From NCBI GenBank assembly GCA_029261355.1, contig JAJDBM010000024.1, forward strand, positions 124,001 to 188,000: a stretch of 64,000 bases of DNA, in the 5' to 3' direction. Source of the stretch: Nitrospirales bacterium. GTDB taxonomy: Bacteria > Nitrospirota > Nitrospiria > Nitrospirales > UBA8639. A program made the position numbers and the translations under genes. Shown here piece after piece: positions 55,585-64,000 of the stretch; the first letter of the stretch is position 1; every line of letters starts with the position of its first letter. The notes below the pieces were generated by a model that searched no databases, was not told the DNA's origin, and saw only the letters and a program-made list of their open reading frames with translations.

Positions 55585-58500
55585 TTAATCAATATGAGAA
55601 TTGGGCTGTTGAAAATAGTCTCGAACAGTTGCCAATTCTCTTTTCGCATTGATAAGTATTCCCTCAGATCCTTCTAACAGATTATTGCGCCCTAACTGCT
55701 CCGCTCGTAAGGCAAGCTCTTGTAAACGTTTCACACCAAGATTCGCGCAAATTCCCTTGAGACCATGTCCAGCTTCTGCAAGCTTCTTAGGATCCTGACT
55801 CTCAACAGCTTCCGCGACTTGATCGACGCACACCGTTGCATCAAGCACAAATTGGTCGACCATTTTCGCAATTAAGGTTCTCCCTCCAAGTTCCAAAAGC
55901 TCGTTCATCACGGCGTCCTCAACCACAGGGAGATCGGCTAACCCTTCAGCCATCACATTGCCTTCATCCTGTGTCTGTCGTTGCTCGGCGTTCGCTTCAC
56001 ATTGATTAGCGATTACGTCCTGTTGTGTCTGTTCCATTCCACATTCCCCTTCTTTGGTTTCACTACCAACATCCGTGGATGCTTGTTCTTTCGGTAACCA
56101 GGCATTCAAGGCTTGGGCGAGCAGATCAAACTTAATTGGCTTCGCCAGATAATCATCCATCCCGACCTCCAGGCATTTCTCACGATCCCCCTGCATCGCA
56201 TTGGCAGTCATCGCAATAATCGGGATCCGAAACCTGCCAAGTAATTCATTGTTCAAATCTCTGATCTTGTCGGAAGACTCATGCTTCACGGGCGACGCTT
56301 CACGACTACGAATTTTCTTCGTTGCCTGGTAGCCATCCAAGTCCGGCATTTGGCAGTCCATCAGCACCAGGTCATACGGTTGCCGCATGACGGCTTCGAA
56401 AGCTTCCTGGCCATTGGATACCACATCTGCCCGATACCCTAACCGCTCAACCATATGGACAGCTAACTGTTGGTTCACTCGATGATCATCGGCTATGAGA
56501 ATGCGAACACTGCCTCTCCGTGCAGCTTCCAAGAGCGTATGTCTCGTGATTAATGAAGGATCAAGATGATCGGAATTCTGTGGCACCTGTCCCATGACTG
56601 TGGCGAGACACGACTCAAGTTGCGCTTTTCGAATTGGTTTGGTGAGGTAAGCTGAAAAACCTGCCTGACGCGCCACTTCAGCATCCCCTCGCTGCCCTAA
56701 TGATGTAAGAAGAATCAACCCAACCGACTCAATCCCAGGATCGGAATTGATCGCTCGCGCCAAGGTCATCCCATCCATCTCAGGCATCTGCATATCCAAG
56801 ATGGCGATATCATAAGGCCGTCGCTCTTGAACAGCCTTCCGTAAGGTCGCCAACCCTTTCAAAGGAGTATCCACCGTCGTCCCCTCTAATCCCCAATCCA
56901 CAAAGTACTGAGCCACAAGCTGGCGATTCGTCAGATGATCATCCACATAACAGACCCGGAGATGCTGAAGGCTCTTCTGTTTCACCGCGACAACAGAAAA
57001 ATGATTGGCTTGCTTGATCAATCGAACCGTAAACCAAAACGTACTACCATTTCCGTTAATACTCTCCACACCGATCGTCCCACTCATACGTTCAACGAGT
57101 TGCTTACAAATAGCAAGCCCCAACCCCGTTCCTCCAAATTTCCTTGTGGTGGAACCGTCGGCTTGAGTGAAAGGGGTAAAGAGTTTTGCTTGATCCTCAA
57201 CCGATATGCCTATTCCCGTGTCGATAATCTCTACACGAAGGAGTGCTGACTCGTCAGTTTCTTCTACACATTGAATGTGCACTGTCACTTCACCATGTGA
57301 AGTAAATTTAATGGCATTGCCTATCAAATTCATGAAAACTTGACGCAGACGGCCAGGATCGCCACGCAGATCCGTGGGCACCTGAGCAGAAACCAGTCCA
57401 ACAAGTTCCAACCCTTTTTTCCCCGCACGCTCTCCCAAAAGTTCGAGAGTGTCTTCCAATGCTGTACGTAGATCAAAATCAATGATTTCAAGGTCCAGCT
57501 TCCCTGCTTCGATTTTTGAGAAATCAAGAAGGTCGTTAATAATCGTGAGCAAGGCCTCACCGGAACTCCGCACAGTTTCGGCAAACTGTTGTTGCTCCAG
57601 GGTCAGCGCCGTTTCCAACAACAAACCAGTCATACCAATCACCCCATTCATCGGTGTACGAATCTCGTGACTCATCATAGCCAAAAACTCACTCTTGACT
57701 TTAGCCGCAGCCAAGGCTTCGTCTCGAGCAATTTCGAGTTCGTGGTTTTGTTGTTCCAAGGCTTGTGCAGTTCTGGTAATTTGAATTTCAGCTTTTTTCC
57801 GTTCTGCAAATTGACCAATGTGATGTCCGATATTTTCCATCATCGCCAGTAAGTCAGAATCGAGAACCAACCGTTTTGTCGTAAAAAACTCCATGACCCC
57901 ATGAATCTCCCCGTGCATCCTGATTGGAAAGGCAATGCCGGTGTGGAGGTGTTCTTGTTGAGCAAAGGGCGCACGTGGGAAGTTTGGATCATGGGCAACA
58001 TCTTCAATCCAGATAGATGATCCATCCTTCCAAACTCTCCCTGGAAGACCAAAGCCTAAAGGAAAAATTGCCTTGAACGTTTCTTCGATAAATCTTGGGA
58101 ATGCATCTGGGGTCGCCTCAAACTGCGCTACACACTGGATTTCTGGAGCCGCCACCTGTGGTTTCCAAAATGCACCAACTTGCCAATGAAGATTAGTGCA
58201 AATTGCTTGAAGAAGAGGAGTGGCCGCTTCATCCAAAGTTGGCATTTCTGCGAGCACTCGAGTGACCTCATGTTCCGTGGCCACACGATGTTCAATAACT
58301 TTCCTCTCAGTAATATCGACGACGGACGCCAACACAAAAGCTCCCTCTTCCGTCACAATCGGATTGAGACCTAATTCCACCGGAAACTCCGAGCCATCTT
58401 GACGCAACCCAAACAGATCTCGGCCGCTGCCCATACTGCGCGGCTCGGGATTCGCAAAAAACCCAATGCGATAGCTGGGGTGCTGCGAACGAAAGCGTTC

Positions 58501-59475
58501 TGGAATAAGGGATTCAATCGAACGTCCCAAGAGCTCATCCTGCGTATATCCAAATTGTTCGCAGGTCATAGTATTCGCGAGCACTATGGCTCCGGCTTCA
58601 TTGATCATCACCATACCACTGGGTGCGGCCTCAACCACCAACCGAAATTTATTTGAAGCCTCTACAGCCTGGTCACGGTTCAGAGCTAATTCTTCATTTT
58701 TTTGAACTAATTCCTCTGCTTGATCCGCATATTTTCGATCGACAAGCGATGTAAGCAGCGTGATTCCTAAAACCATGAAGGTCCCAATAGCGATCGCCGA
58801 TCCGCCGACTATTGAAATATCTATGACGTACGCGGTATCAATAACTTGGGTAGACACTTCCCTAAATTTCGCACCAGCCATGGCCGTATAATGAAGCCCT
58901 GTGACAGCACACCCCATCAGACTTGCGCTGCCAATTCGCCCCCACTCCCAGAATGTCTTTTGTTGCTCTCGAAATCGAAAAGCGAACCGCAGCGAGATCA
59001 ACGCAACAGTGACCGCAATAACGACCGACAACATTACATACATCAGGTCATGCTGAAGGACGGCGTTGACTCTCATCGCAAATATACCAATGTAATGCAT
59101 CGCCCCGATTCCACTTCCCATCAACAGACTTCCGAGAATCCAATCTTTTGAGGTCATCACACCACGACCAACAATGAACAACGCAACTCCTGAGGCCATG
59201 ACCGCTGCAATGTGCGAGAGAGCGACTGTTGGGATATGATACAAAACAGCAATTGGCAGTTTGTAGGCGAGCATTCCAATAAAGTGCATGGACCAAATGC
59301 CGGTACCCATGGCTACCGCTCCCCCCATCAACCACCATATTCTAGAGAAACCCTCCGTCGATGAAACTCGTCCCGCCAGGTCAAGAGCGGTATACGCGCC
59401 CACGATAGCAATAACCACAGAAAGGCATACGAGACTGACATCATACGTCCCTATTATGAGTTCAGAGTTAGACAT
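55585..59475 (-). CDS. MHYT-PAS-GAF hybrid kinase with REC-REC-HPt
   Basis: A 1,296-residue membrane kinase. Residues about 10-225 are an MHYT sensor of seven membrane segments with the repeated Met-His-Tyr-like blocks [21 protein letters not shown] and GLHYTAMAG, proposed to bind copper and sense O2, CO or NO. A PAS domain ([20 protein letters not shown]) and a GAF domain (about 400-570) follow. The H-box is [16 protein letters not shown] (His near 603) with an intact ATPase domain. Two receivers ([23 protein letters not shown]) and a C-terminal HPt ([14 protein letters not shown], His near 1233) complete the relay. It is paralogous to the 60228-62903 kinase from the PAS onward. Confidence 0.95.
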   Translation of the reverse strand: MSNSELIIGTYDVSLVCLSVVIAIVGAYTALDLAGRVSSTEGFSRIWWLMGGAVAMGTGIWSMHFIGMLAYKLPIAVLYHIPTVALSHIAAVMASGVALFIVGRGVMTSKDWILGSLLMGSGIGAMHYIGIFAMRVNAVLQHDLMYVMLSVVIAVTVALISLRFAFRFREQQKTFWEWGRIGSASLMGCAVTGLHYTAMAGAKFREVSTQVIDTAYVIDISIVGGSAIAIGTFMVLGITLLTSLVDRKYADQAEELVQKNEELALNRDQAVEASNKFRLVVEAAPSGMVMINEAGAIVLANTMTCEQFGYTQDELLGRSIESLIPERFRSQHPSYRIGFFANPEPRSMGSGRDLFGLRQDGSEFPVELGLNPIVTEEGAFVLASVVDITERKVIEHRVATEHEVTRVLAEMPTLDEAATPLLQAICTNLHWQVGAFWKPQVAAPEIQCVAQFEATPDAFPRFIEETFKAIFPLGFGLPGRVWKDGSSIWIEDVAHDPNFPRAPFAQQEHLHTGIAFPIRMHGEIHGVMEFFTTKRLVLDSDLLAMMENIGHHIGQFAERKKAEIQITRTAQALEQQNHELEIARDEALAAAKVKSEFLAMMSHEIRTPMNGVIGMTGLLLETALTLEQQQFAETVRSSGEALLTIINDLLDFSKIEAGKLDLEIIDFDLRTALEDTLELLGERAGKKGLELVGLVSAQVPTDLRGDPGRLRQVFMNLIGNAIKFTSHGEVTVHIQCVEETDESALLRVEIIDTGIGISVEDQAKLFTPFTQADGSTTRKFGGTGLGLAICKQLVERMSGTIGVESINGNGSTFWFTVRLIKQANHFSVVAVKQKSLQHLRVCYVDDHLTNRQLVAQYFVDWGLEGTTVDTPLKGLATLRKAVQERRPYDIAILDMQMPEMDGMTLARAINSDPGIESVGLILLTSLGQRGDAEVARQAGFSAYLTKPIRKAQLESCLATVMGQVPQNSDHLDPSLITRHTLLEAARRGSVRILIADDHRVNQQLAVHMVERLGYRADVVSNGQEAFEAVMRQPYDLVLMDCQMPDLDGYQATKKIRSREASPVKHESSDKIRDLNNELLGRFRIPIIAMTANAMQGDREKCLEVGMDDYLAKPIKFDLLAQALNAWLPKEQASTDVGSETKEGECGMEQTQQDVIANQCEANAEQRQTQDEGNVMAEGLADLPVVEDAVMNELLELGGRTLIAKMVDQFVLDATVCVDQVAEAVESQDPKKLAEAGHGLKGICANLGVKRLQELALRAEQLGRNNLLEGSEGILINAKRELATVRDYFQQPNSHID

Positions 59476-59549
59476 GAGCGCCTGACTTATCGAACCCTCT
59501 CACATTAAAAGGCCTGACAGACTTGCTGAAGTGGTCCTGAAGATCTGTA

Positions 59550-59750
59550 ATTTTCCTGCAATCTCTCATGCAGACGCACTTCGCCCCTTCTTGTTCCAAG
59601 TATCGACACAACTCACCCAACGGCTCTGCCCCCATATTACGAAACATGACTTTGAGCGCATGAGCCATTTCTGCTATACGACCTTGATCCTAATGGTCGA
59701 TCGCGACTTGAAAGGTTGTGACACATAACGTCGCATCTTCAACAAATTAA
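59550..59750 (-). pseudogene. Decayed HPt-domain relic (between the hybrid kinases)
   Basis: Minus-strand translation reads FVEDATLCVTTFQVAIDH, a stop, DQGRIAEMAHALKVMFRNMG and then GELCRYLEQEG in the same frame. This parallels the HPt of the 47083-50088 kinase ([41 protein letters not shown]). The phospho-His is retained (MAHALK), but the in-frame stop, a stop just before FVED and a missing upstream part make it a relic. It sits downstream of the PAS hybrid kinase that itself lacks an HPt domain, so it may be that gene's former C-terminus. Confidence 0.75.
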
Positions 59751-59868
59751 GTTTTCGTTTTATTAGCGCATCAAGAAATCGTCGGAATCTTCCCTTCCAA
59801 AGTGACACTTTTTGGGAAGGCGTCCCGTGCGATAAAAAACGATTACGCAATGGATCGAGATCTTTCAT

Positions 59869-60227
59869 AAAAATTCTTAAAATACTCTCGTCCCCTCTTT
59901 CGTTATCCCAGAGTCAATACAAGAGGAGAACACTTGCTCTCATTTGAGCGCACACCATACTGTCCTGTTCTTGTCGGTTAGGAAAAGCTGATTCTAAATA
60001 ATGAAAAAAAGGCAATCAGAAGAAATATTGAATTGGAGCAAAAGGATTTCGACGGGTTAGATGGCAACAAGTTGATATGATTCAAACAGTTACCTCAAAA
60101 AATGTCTAAAGAAAACGACAATCACATAAACGAAATATGGAAAATCAGAAGTCTGACGTCCTAGTTGCCAAACAAGAAAACCAGATCTTCCGAGGTCTCT
60201 ATTTTTGCTCTGTTTGGATCATAATTC
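59869..60227. other. Intergenic region
   Basis: About 360 bases between the PAS hybrid kinase stop and the HPt relic region. The sequence is AT-rich with no coding frame. I cannot tell whether it contains a terminator or the promoter for the MHYT kinase gene. Confidence 0.4.
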
Positions 60228-62903
60228 TCAAGCTTCTTCTGGCAGCCATTTTTGCAGCATTTTCTCTAAAAGATGTGACTTAACTGGCTTCGCAAGATAA
60301 TCGTCCATTCCGACTTCAAGACATTTTGCCATATCTCCCTGCATCGCGTTGGCAGTCATCGCAATGATCGGCACTCGAAGAGTCTCGCGAATCTCGTCGT
60401 TCATCTCTCGTATCTCATCGGACAAATCGCGCTTCACCTTTTCTGCCTCTTGCCGTCGAATTTCCTTCGTTGCCTCATACCCATCCATTTCTGGCATTTG
60501 ACAATCCATGAAGATCAAAGAATATGGCACTCGCGCTATGGCGTCTATCACTTCATATCCATTGCCCACAACATCAGCTCGATAACCAAGCCGTTCAAGC
60601 ATTAACACAGCAAGCTGTTGATTCACTCTGTGATCATCAGCCACCAACACTCTCCTGCGTGCCTGACCTTGCACATCACCAAGACTATGACGAGTCACGA
60701 ACAGAGGGGATGCCTGCGGCTTTTCGCCTACTGAGAGATTATTCATGACGGCCAATAGACATTCATGAAGTTGAGCCTTTCGAACGGGCTTTGTCAGACA
60801 ACCGCTAAACCCTGCCTCACGGGCCATAACCGCATCGCCTCGACGTGCGAGTGACGTTAATAGCACCAGCCGAACGGAGGCCAAACGAGGATCAGCTTTA
60901 ATAATTCGAGCTAAGGTCAAACCATCCATCCCCGGCATTTCCATATCAAGGATGGCCAGCTCCACTGGCTTCCCGTGACTCACGCCTTGCTGCAACAGGG
61001 ACAGCGCTTCTGCAGGCGTTGAAGCCATAAGGGGTTCCATGCTCCAAGCCTTGGCATATTGAGATAACAGTTCCAGATTCGTAGCATGATCATCCACACA
61101 ACACAGACGCAGCCCCTGCAAGCTATTCGAAGAGATTATTTCTTGTTGAATATTGGGCAATTGTTTCTCAAGTCGAATGGTACACCAGAACGTACTCCCT
61201 TGCTGGGGGACACTGTCTACTCCGATTTCTCCGTGCATCAATTCTATAAGCTGTCGAGAAATCGCTAGACCCAATCCTGTGCCACCATATCGACGAGTCG
61301 TTGAGCTATCAGCCTGCCGAAAAGGTTCAAAGAGATGGTCCTGGACATCTACTGGAATCCCTATTCCAGTATCGATTACCTCCAAGCGAAGATGGACATC
61401 GTCAGACGACTCGTCCAAGAGATGAATCTTCACGATGACCTCACCTTTTTCGGTAAACTTAATCGCGTTGCTCGCGAGATTGAGAAGAACTTGACGCAAT
61501 CGACCTGGGTCTCCACGTAACGCCGTCGGCACATTCCCTGCAACTAACCCCACCAGATCAAGGTTCTTTTCATTCGCCTTCTCAGCCAATAACTCTAGAG
61601 CTTCTTCCATTGCGATCCGTAAATCAAAATCGATGATTTCAAATTCAAGTTTCCCTGCTTCGATTTTCGAGAAATCGAGAATGTCATTAATAATGGTCAA
61701 CAGCGCCTCACTAGAACTTTGCACCGTCTCAGCAAATTGTCGCTGCTGAGGAGCAAGCTCGGTCTCCAGCAATAATCCAGTCATTCCAATGACCCCATTC
61801 ATCGGCGTCCGAATTTCATGACTCATCGTTGCAAGAAATTCGGCTTTGACTGTTGCTGCAGCAAGAGCCTCATCTCTGGCCAATAACAGCTCCTGATTAT
61901 TTCGTTCTAAATCTTTAGTCACTGCAGCCATCCTGGCTTCCGCTTCTCGTCGCTCCGAAATGTCGGTGATCGAGGCAAGGACATACGTCCCTTCATCAGT
62001 AATCAACGGATTCAGCCCAATTTCTATCGGAAATTCAGTGGCGTTCTTTCGAAGACCTGCCAAATTTCCGCCAGACCACATCGCTCGAGATTTCGGGTCC
62101 ATGAAAAACCCGGCTCGATAAATCTGATGATGCCGACGAAATCGTTTAGGAATGAGGATTTCCACTGCCTGGCCTAGTAATTCCTCTCGGGAATATCCAA
62201 AAAATGTTTCAATCAGTTGATTAACGAGAACAATTGTCCCCTTGCAATCAGTCATCAGCATGCCACTGGGAGCAGACTCAACAACAAGTTGAAATTGTTG
62301 ATTCGCTCTTTTCCGTTCAGTAATATCACGAATAAATCCATAAAATAACGAGAGACCTTCCCTGTAGACGGTAATAAGAGCAATCTCAATGGGGAAGGTA
62401 TGTCCGTGTCTATGAAGAGCCGACAGTTCAAATCGTTTATTCAGCATATGGGCTTCGCCCGTTTGGAAGAATCGATTTATCCCTTCATTATGCGCGGCTC
62501 GATATTTCTCAGGAATAATGACCTCGGATAACATCCGCCCGAGAACTTCCTCGTCAGTCCAGCCAAACGTCTGTGATGCTTGGGGGTTCCATTCAATAAT
62601 TTTCCCGTCCTGACTCATGCCCACAATGGCGTCAAGCGCCGAATCAATGATCGTACGCGTTTGGGCTTGCTCGCCTTTTATTCGAATTTCACTCGTTGCT
62701 TTGGTTTCCTGAAGAACTTTCTGCATTTCCTGAGAAGAGATTGTCAAGGACTGCTCGAGCAGAACCCGCTCTTGCTCAAATTCCAAATACCCCTGACTCA
62801 CTCTAACGAGGAATTCTTCCCAGGCTTCTGGACTCGGAGGGTTAGGCTGATCAGCCAGACCAAGTCGCTTCAATTGTCGCTGAAGAAGTTTATGCATCGA
62901 CAC
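60228..62903 (-). CDS. PAS-PAS hybrid kinase with two receivers, no HPt
   Basis: An 891-residue soluble hybrid kinase starting at GTG, or possibly at the ATG two codons later. An N-terminal helix of about 90 residues (SPEAWEEFLVRVSQGYLEFE) precedes two PAS domains (ALDAIVGMSQDGKIIEWNPQ; APSGMLMTDCKGTIVLVNQL). The H-box is [16 protein letters not shown] (His near 359), the ATPase domain is intact, and the receivers carry LAILDMEMPGMDG (about 649) and [13 protein letters not shown] (about 794). Unlike its two relatives here it ends right after the second receiver (LQKWLPEEA), so phosphotransfer needs an HPt in trans. It begins one base after the FIST gene stop, so they are co-translated. Confidence 0.94.
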   Translation of the reverse strand: MSMHKLLQRQLKRLGLADQPNPPSPEAWEEFLVRVSQGYLEFEQERVLLEQSLTISSQEMQKVLQETKATSEIRIKGEQAQTRTIIDSALDAIVGMSQDGKIIEWNPQASQTFGWTDEEVLGRMLSEVIIPEKYRAAHNEGINRFFQTGEAHMLNKRFELSALHRHGHTFPIEIALITVYREGLSLFYGFIRDITERKRANQQFQLVVESAPSGMLMTDCKGTIVLVNQLIETFFGYSREELLGQAVEILIPKRFRRHHQIYRAGFFMDPKSRAMWSGGNLAGLRKNATEFPIEIGLNPLITDEGTYVLASITDISERREAEARMAAVTKDLERNNQELLLARDEALAAATVKAEFLATMSHEIRTPMNGVIGMTGLLLETELAPQQRQFAETVQSSSEALLTIINDILDFSKIEAGKLEFEIIDFDLRIAMEEALELLAEKANEKNLDLVGLVAGNVPTALRGDPGRLRQVLLNLASNAIKFTEKGEVIVKIHLLDESSDDVHLRLEVIDTGIGIPVDVQDHLFEPFRQADSSTTRRYGGTGLGLAISRQLIELMHGEIGVDSVPQQGSTFWCTIRLEKQLPNIQQEIISSNSLQGLRLCCVDDHATNLELLSQYAKAWSMEPLMASTPAEALSLLQQGVSHGKPVELAILDMEMPGMDGLTLARIIKADPRLASVRLVLLTSLARRGDAVMAREAGFSGCLTKPVRKAQLHECLLAVMNNLSVGEKPQASPLFVTRHSLGDVQGQARRRVLVADDHRVNQQLAVLMLERLGYRADVVGNGYEVIDAIARVPYSLIFMDCQMPEMDGYEATKEIRRQEAEKVKRDLSDEIREMNDEIRETLRVPIIAMTANAMQGDMAKCLEVGMDDYLAKPVKSHLLEKMLQKWLPEEA

Positions 62904-62904
62904 A

Positions 62905-64000
62905 TTATTTTTCTGAGATTGTGGTAAGTGTCATGGTTTGATTATGGAGCTCACAGCGGCCAGTCGTGTACGGTGATAATTCCCCATAGGAATAAAATCC
63001 TATTTGCGTAGTTCCTTGTGGAAGAACATCCAATGTCGCTTCAATTTCTTCTTCGGTACGCTCTCCCAATACCATGCGACGTCCCACACAACTAATGGCA
63101 ATCGCCAATATGGCCCCTGACTCATGGCTCTCTCCGTTCGTGAGGGTCGCGGCCTGTGAAGCCCCTTCAACAAGGCGATCAAAATTGGCACGCATTAATT
63201 GAGCCATCGCATGTTGTGGAATATCACCAGCAAACGTCATGGATTGTTGCTCTTCATCAATCGCCAATATCGTACGAACGAGCGTATGTTCTGGTGACTC
63301 ATCCGTTCGAATAGCTAACGGGAAAAATAGGCATGAAGCCGGGAGTTCGGCAGCACGATCCCCAAGGTATTGCTTATATAGTTCCAGGGCAGGCTTCCCA
63401 TCCAATTCAAACAGAACATTTCTCTCAGATCGAGTCACGCGTCGCTCCAGCCCCAGCATATCCCAACCGCCTTTTGACCCATGTCCAATCTGAACAGCAT
63501 CACCATACAGGCCAACAGCCGTCACATATCCACTTTTTGGCTGCCCATCCTGAATCACCCATGTTCGTTGAAAACGACTCCCATCACCAGCTAACCCTCC
63601 AGTCACGACGACATTATTCGACACCACAGCATTCAATCCTTGAGCGAGTTCACTGCCATTGACCATGAGTCCATCAGACAAGACAAATATTCCACGCAAA
63701 TCAGGGCTCGAGAGTTTCCGGCCCAACATCTCTCCTGCTTCATACGAACCTGTAGAATCTCGAATCTCAGTGGAAACCAACTGCACCATCGTTCGTTCAA
63801 ACTCTACAACCGTCACAGTCACTGTTTCATCATAGATTTCTGGGCCCATGATCTCTCCATACGTCGAACATCCGACTACGGCGACACCTGGATAATCTTT
63901 ACAGACATGCTGAATAATTTCTGATGCAGCATCCATTTTCGAGTCACCAAACATGATGACAAGGGCTTTTGATGGATCTTGAATAGGATGAGGAGGTATC
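62905..64000 (-). CDS. FIST-domain sensor protein (partial)
   Basis: The gene runs past the window edge. Codons continue in frame upstream of the ATG at 63954 (PSKALVIMFGDSKMD), and ALVIMFGDS is where the FIST domain's first strand should be, so the true start is outside. The visible part holds FIST-N (VVGCSTYGEIMG; GIFVLSDGLMVNGSELAQGL; TGGLAGDGSRFQRT) and FIST-C (CVGRRMVLGERTEEEIE; IGFYSYGELSP). FIST is a soluble sensory domain thought to bind small ligands such as amino acids. Its location immediately before a kinase with no periplasmic domain suggests it supplies that kinase's input. Confidence 0.93.
   Translation of the reverse strand, partial: IPPHPIQDPSKALVIMFGDSKMDAASEIIQHVCKDYPGVAVVGCSTYGEIMGPEIYDETVTVTVVEFERTMVQLVSTEIRDSTGSYEAGEMLGRKLSSPDLRGIFVLSDGLMVNGSELAQGLNAVVSNNVVVTGGLAGDGSRFQRTWVIQDGQPKSGYVTAVGLYGDAVQIGHGSKGGWDMLGLERRVTRSERNVLFELDGKPALELYKQYLGDRAAELPASCLFFPLAIRTDESPEHTLVRTILAIDEEQQSMTFAGDIPQHAMAQLMRANFDRLVEGASQAATLTNGESHESGAILAIAISCVGRRMVLGERTEEEIEATLDVLPQGTTQIGFYSYGELSPYTTGRCELHNQTMTLTTISEK

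Overview
The window is a chromosomal segment of a Gram-negative bacterium: LptE, a PagL-like outer-membrane protein, two TonB-dependent receptors, several lipoproteins and a tRNA-His with encoded CCA. GC looks close to one half by eye. The very dense two-component signalling, PEP-CTERM proteins, LplT-PlsC-Aas fusion and leuS-lptE-holA order would fit a Nitrospirota (marine Nitrospira-like) genome. That placement is inference from gene content; no 16S or nitrite-oxidation gene is present.

Layout. 0-8 kb (minus strand): a chain of overlapping or closely spaced signalling genes, CheY > CheC > PAS kinase > Rcp1-like regulator > extended receiver > receiver-kinase > receiver-kinase. A c-di-GMP-I riboswitch with a terminator follows, then two more response regulators, the last cut by the window edge. 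8-14.9 kb: small hypotheticals, the fused phospholipid-repair protein, a lipoprotein and a YjdF-like membrane protein. 15-20.6 kb (minus): a large secreted G8/beta-helix/PKD protein, a DUF2007 protein, a PagL-like protein and a lone secretin N-terminal/BON protein. 20.8-23.2 kb: a divergent pair, an EgtD-like methyltransferase and a haem-oxygenase-fold diiron protein. 23.7-25.6 kb: two PEP-CTERM proteins behind near-identical leaders. 25.7-32.5 kb: a decayed EEP hydrolase, tRNA-His, rpsT, holA, lptE, a 93-bp tandem repeat and leuS. 33-36 kb: NhaB and a DUF3365 haem protein. 36.6-40 kb: a CHASE3 kinase followed by a sigma-54 activator. 41-47 kb (minus): two HD-GYP proteins, a pentapeptide-repeat protein, a STAS protein and a response regulator. 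47-55 kb (minus): the operon TonB receptor > TonB receptor > YfiR > hybrid kinase. 55-64 kb (minus): FIST protein > PAS hybrid kinase, then an MHYT hybrid kinase, with two decayed HPt-domain relics beside them.

Together, seven histidine kinases and eight stand-alone response regulators are visible. Cyclic-di-GMP recurs (riboswitch, two HD-GYP proteins, YfiR), yet no GGDEF or EAL domain occurs here, so synthesis must be encoded elsewhere. The most unusual items are the riboswitch with no intact gene close behind it, the EgtD-like/diiron pair, the duplicated PEP-CTERM leader and the HPt relics.
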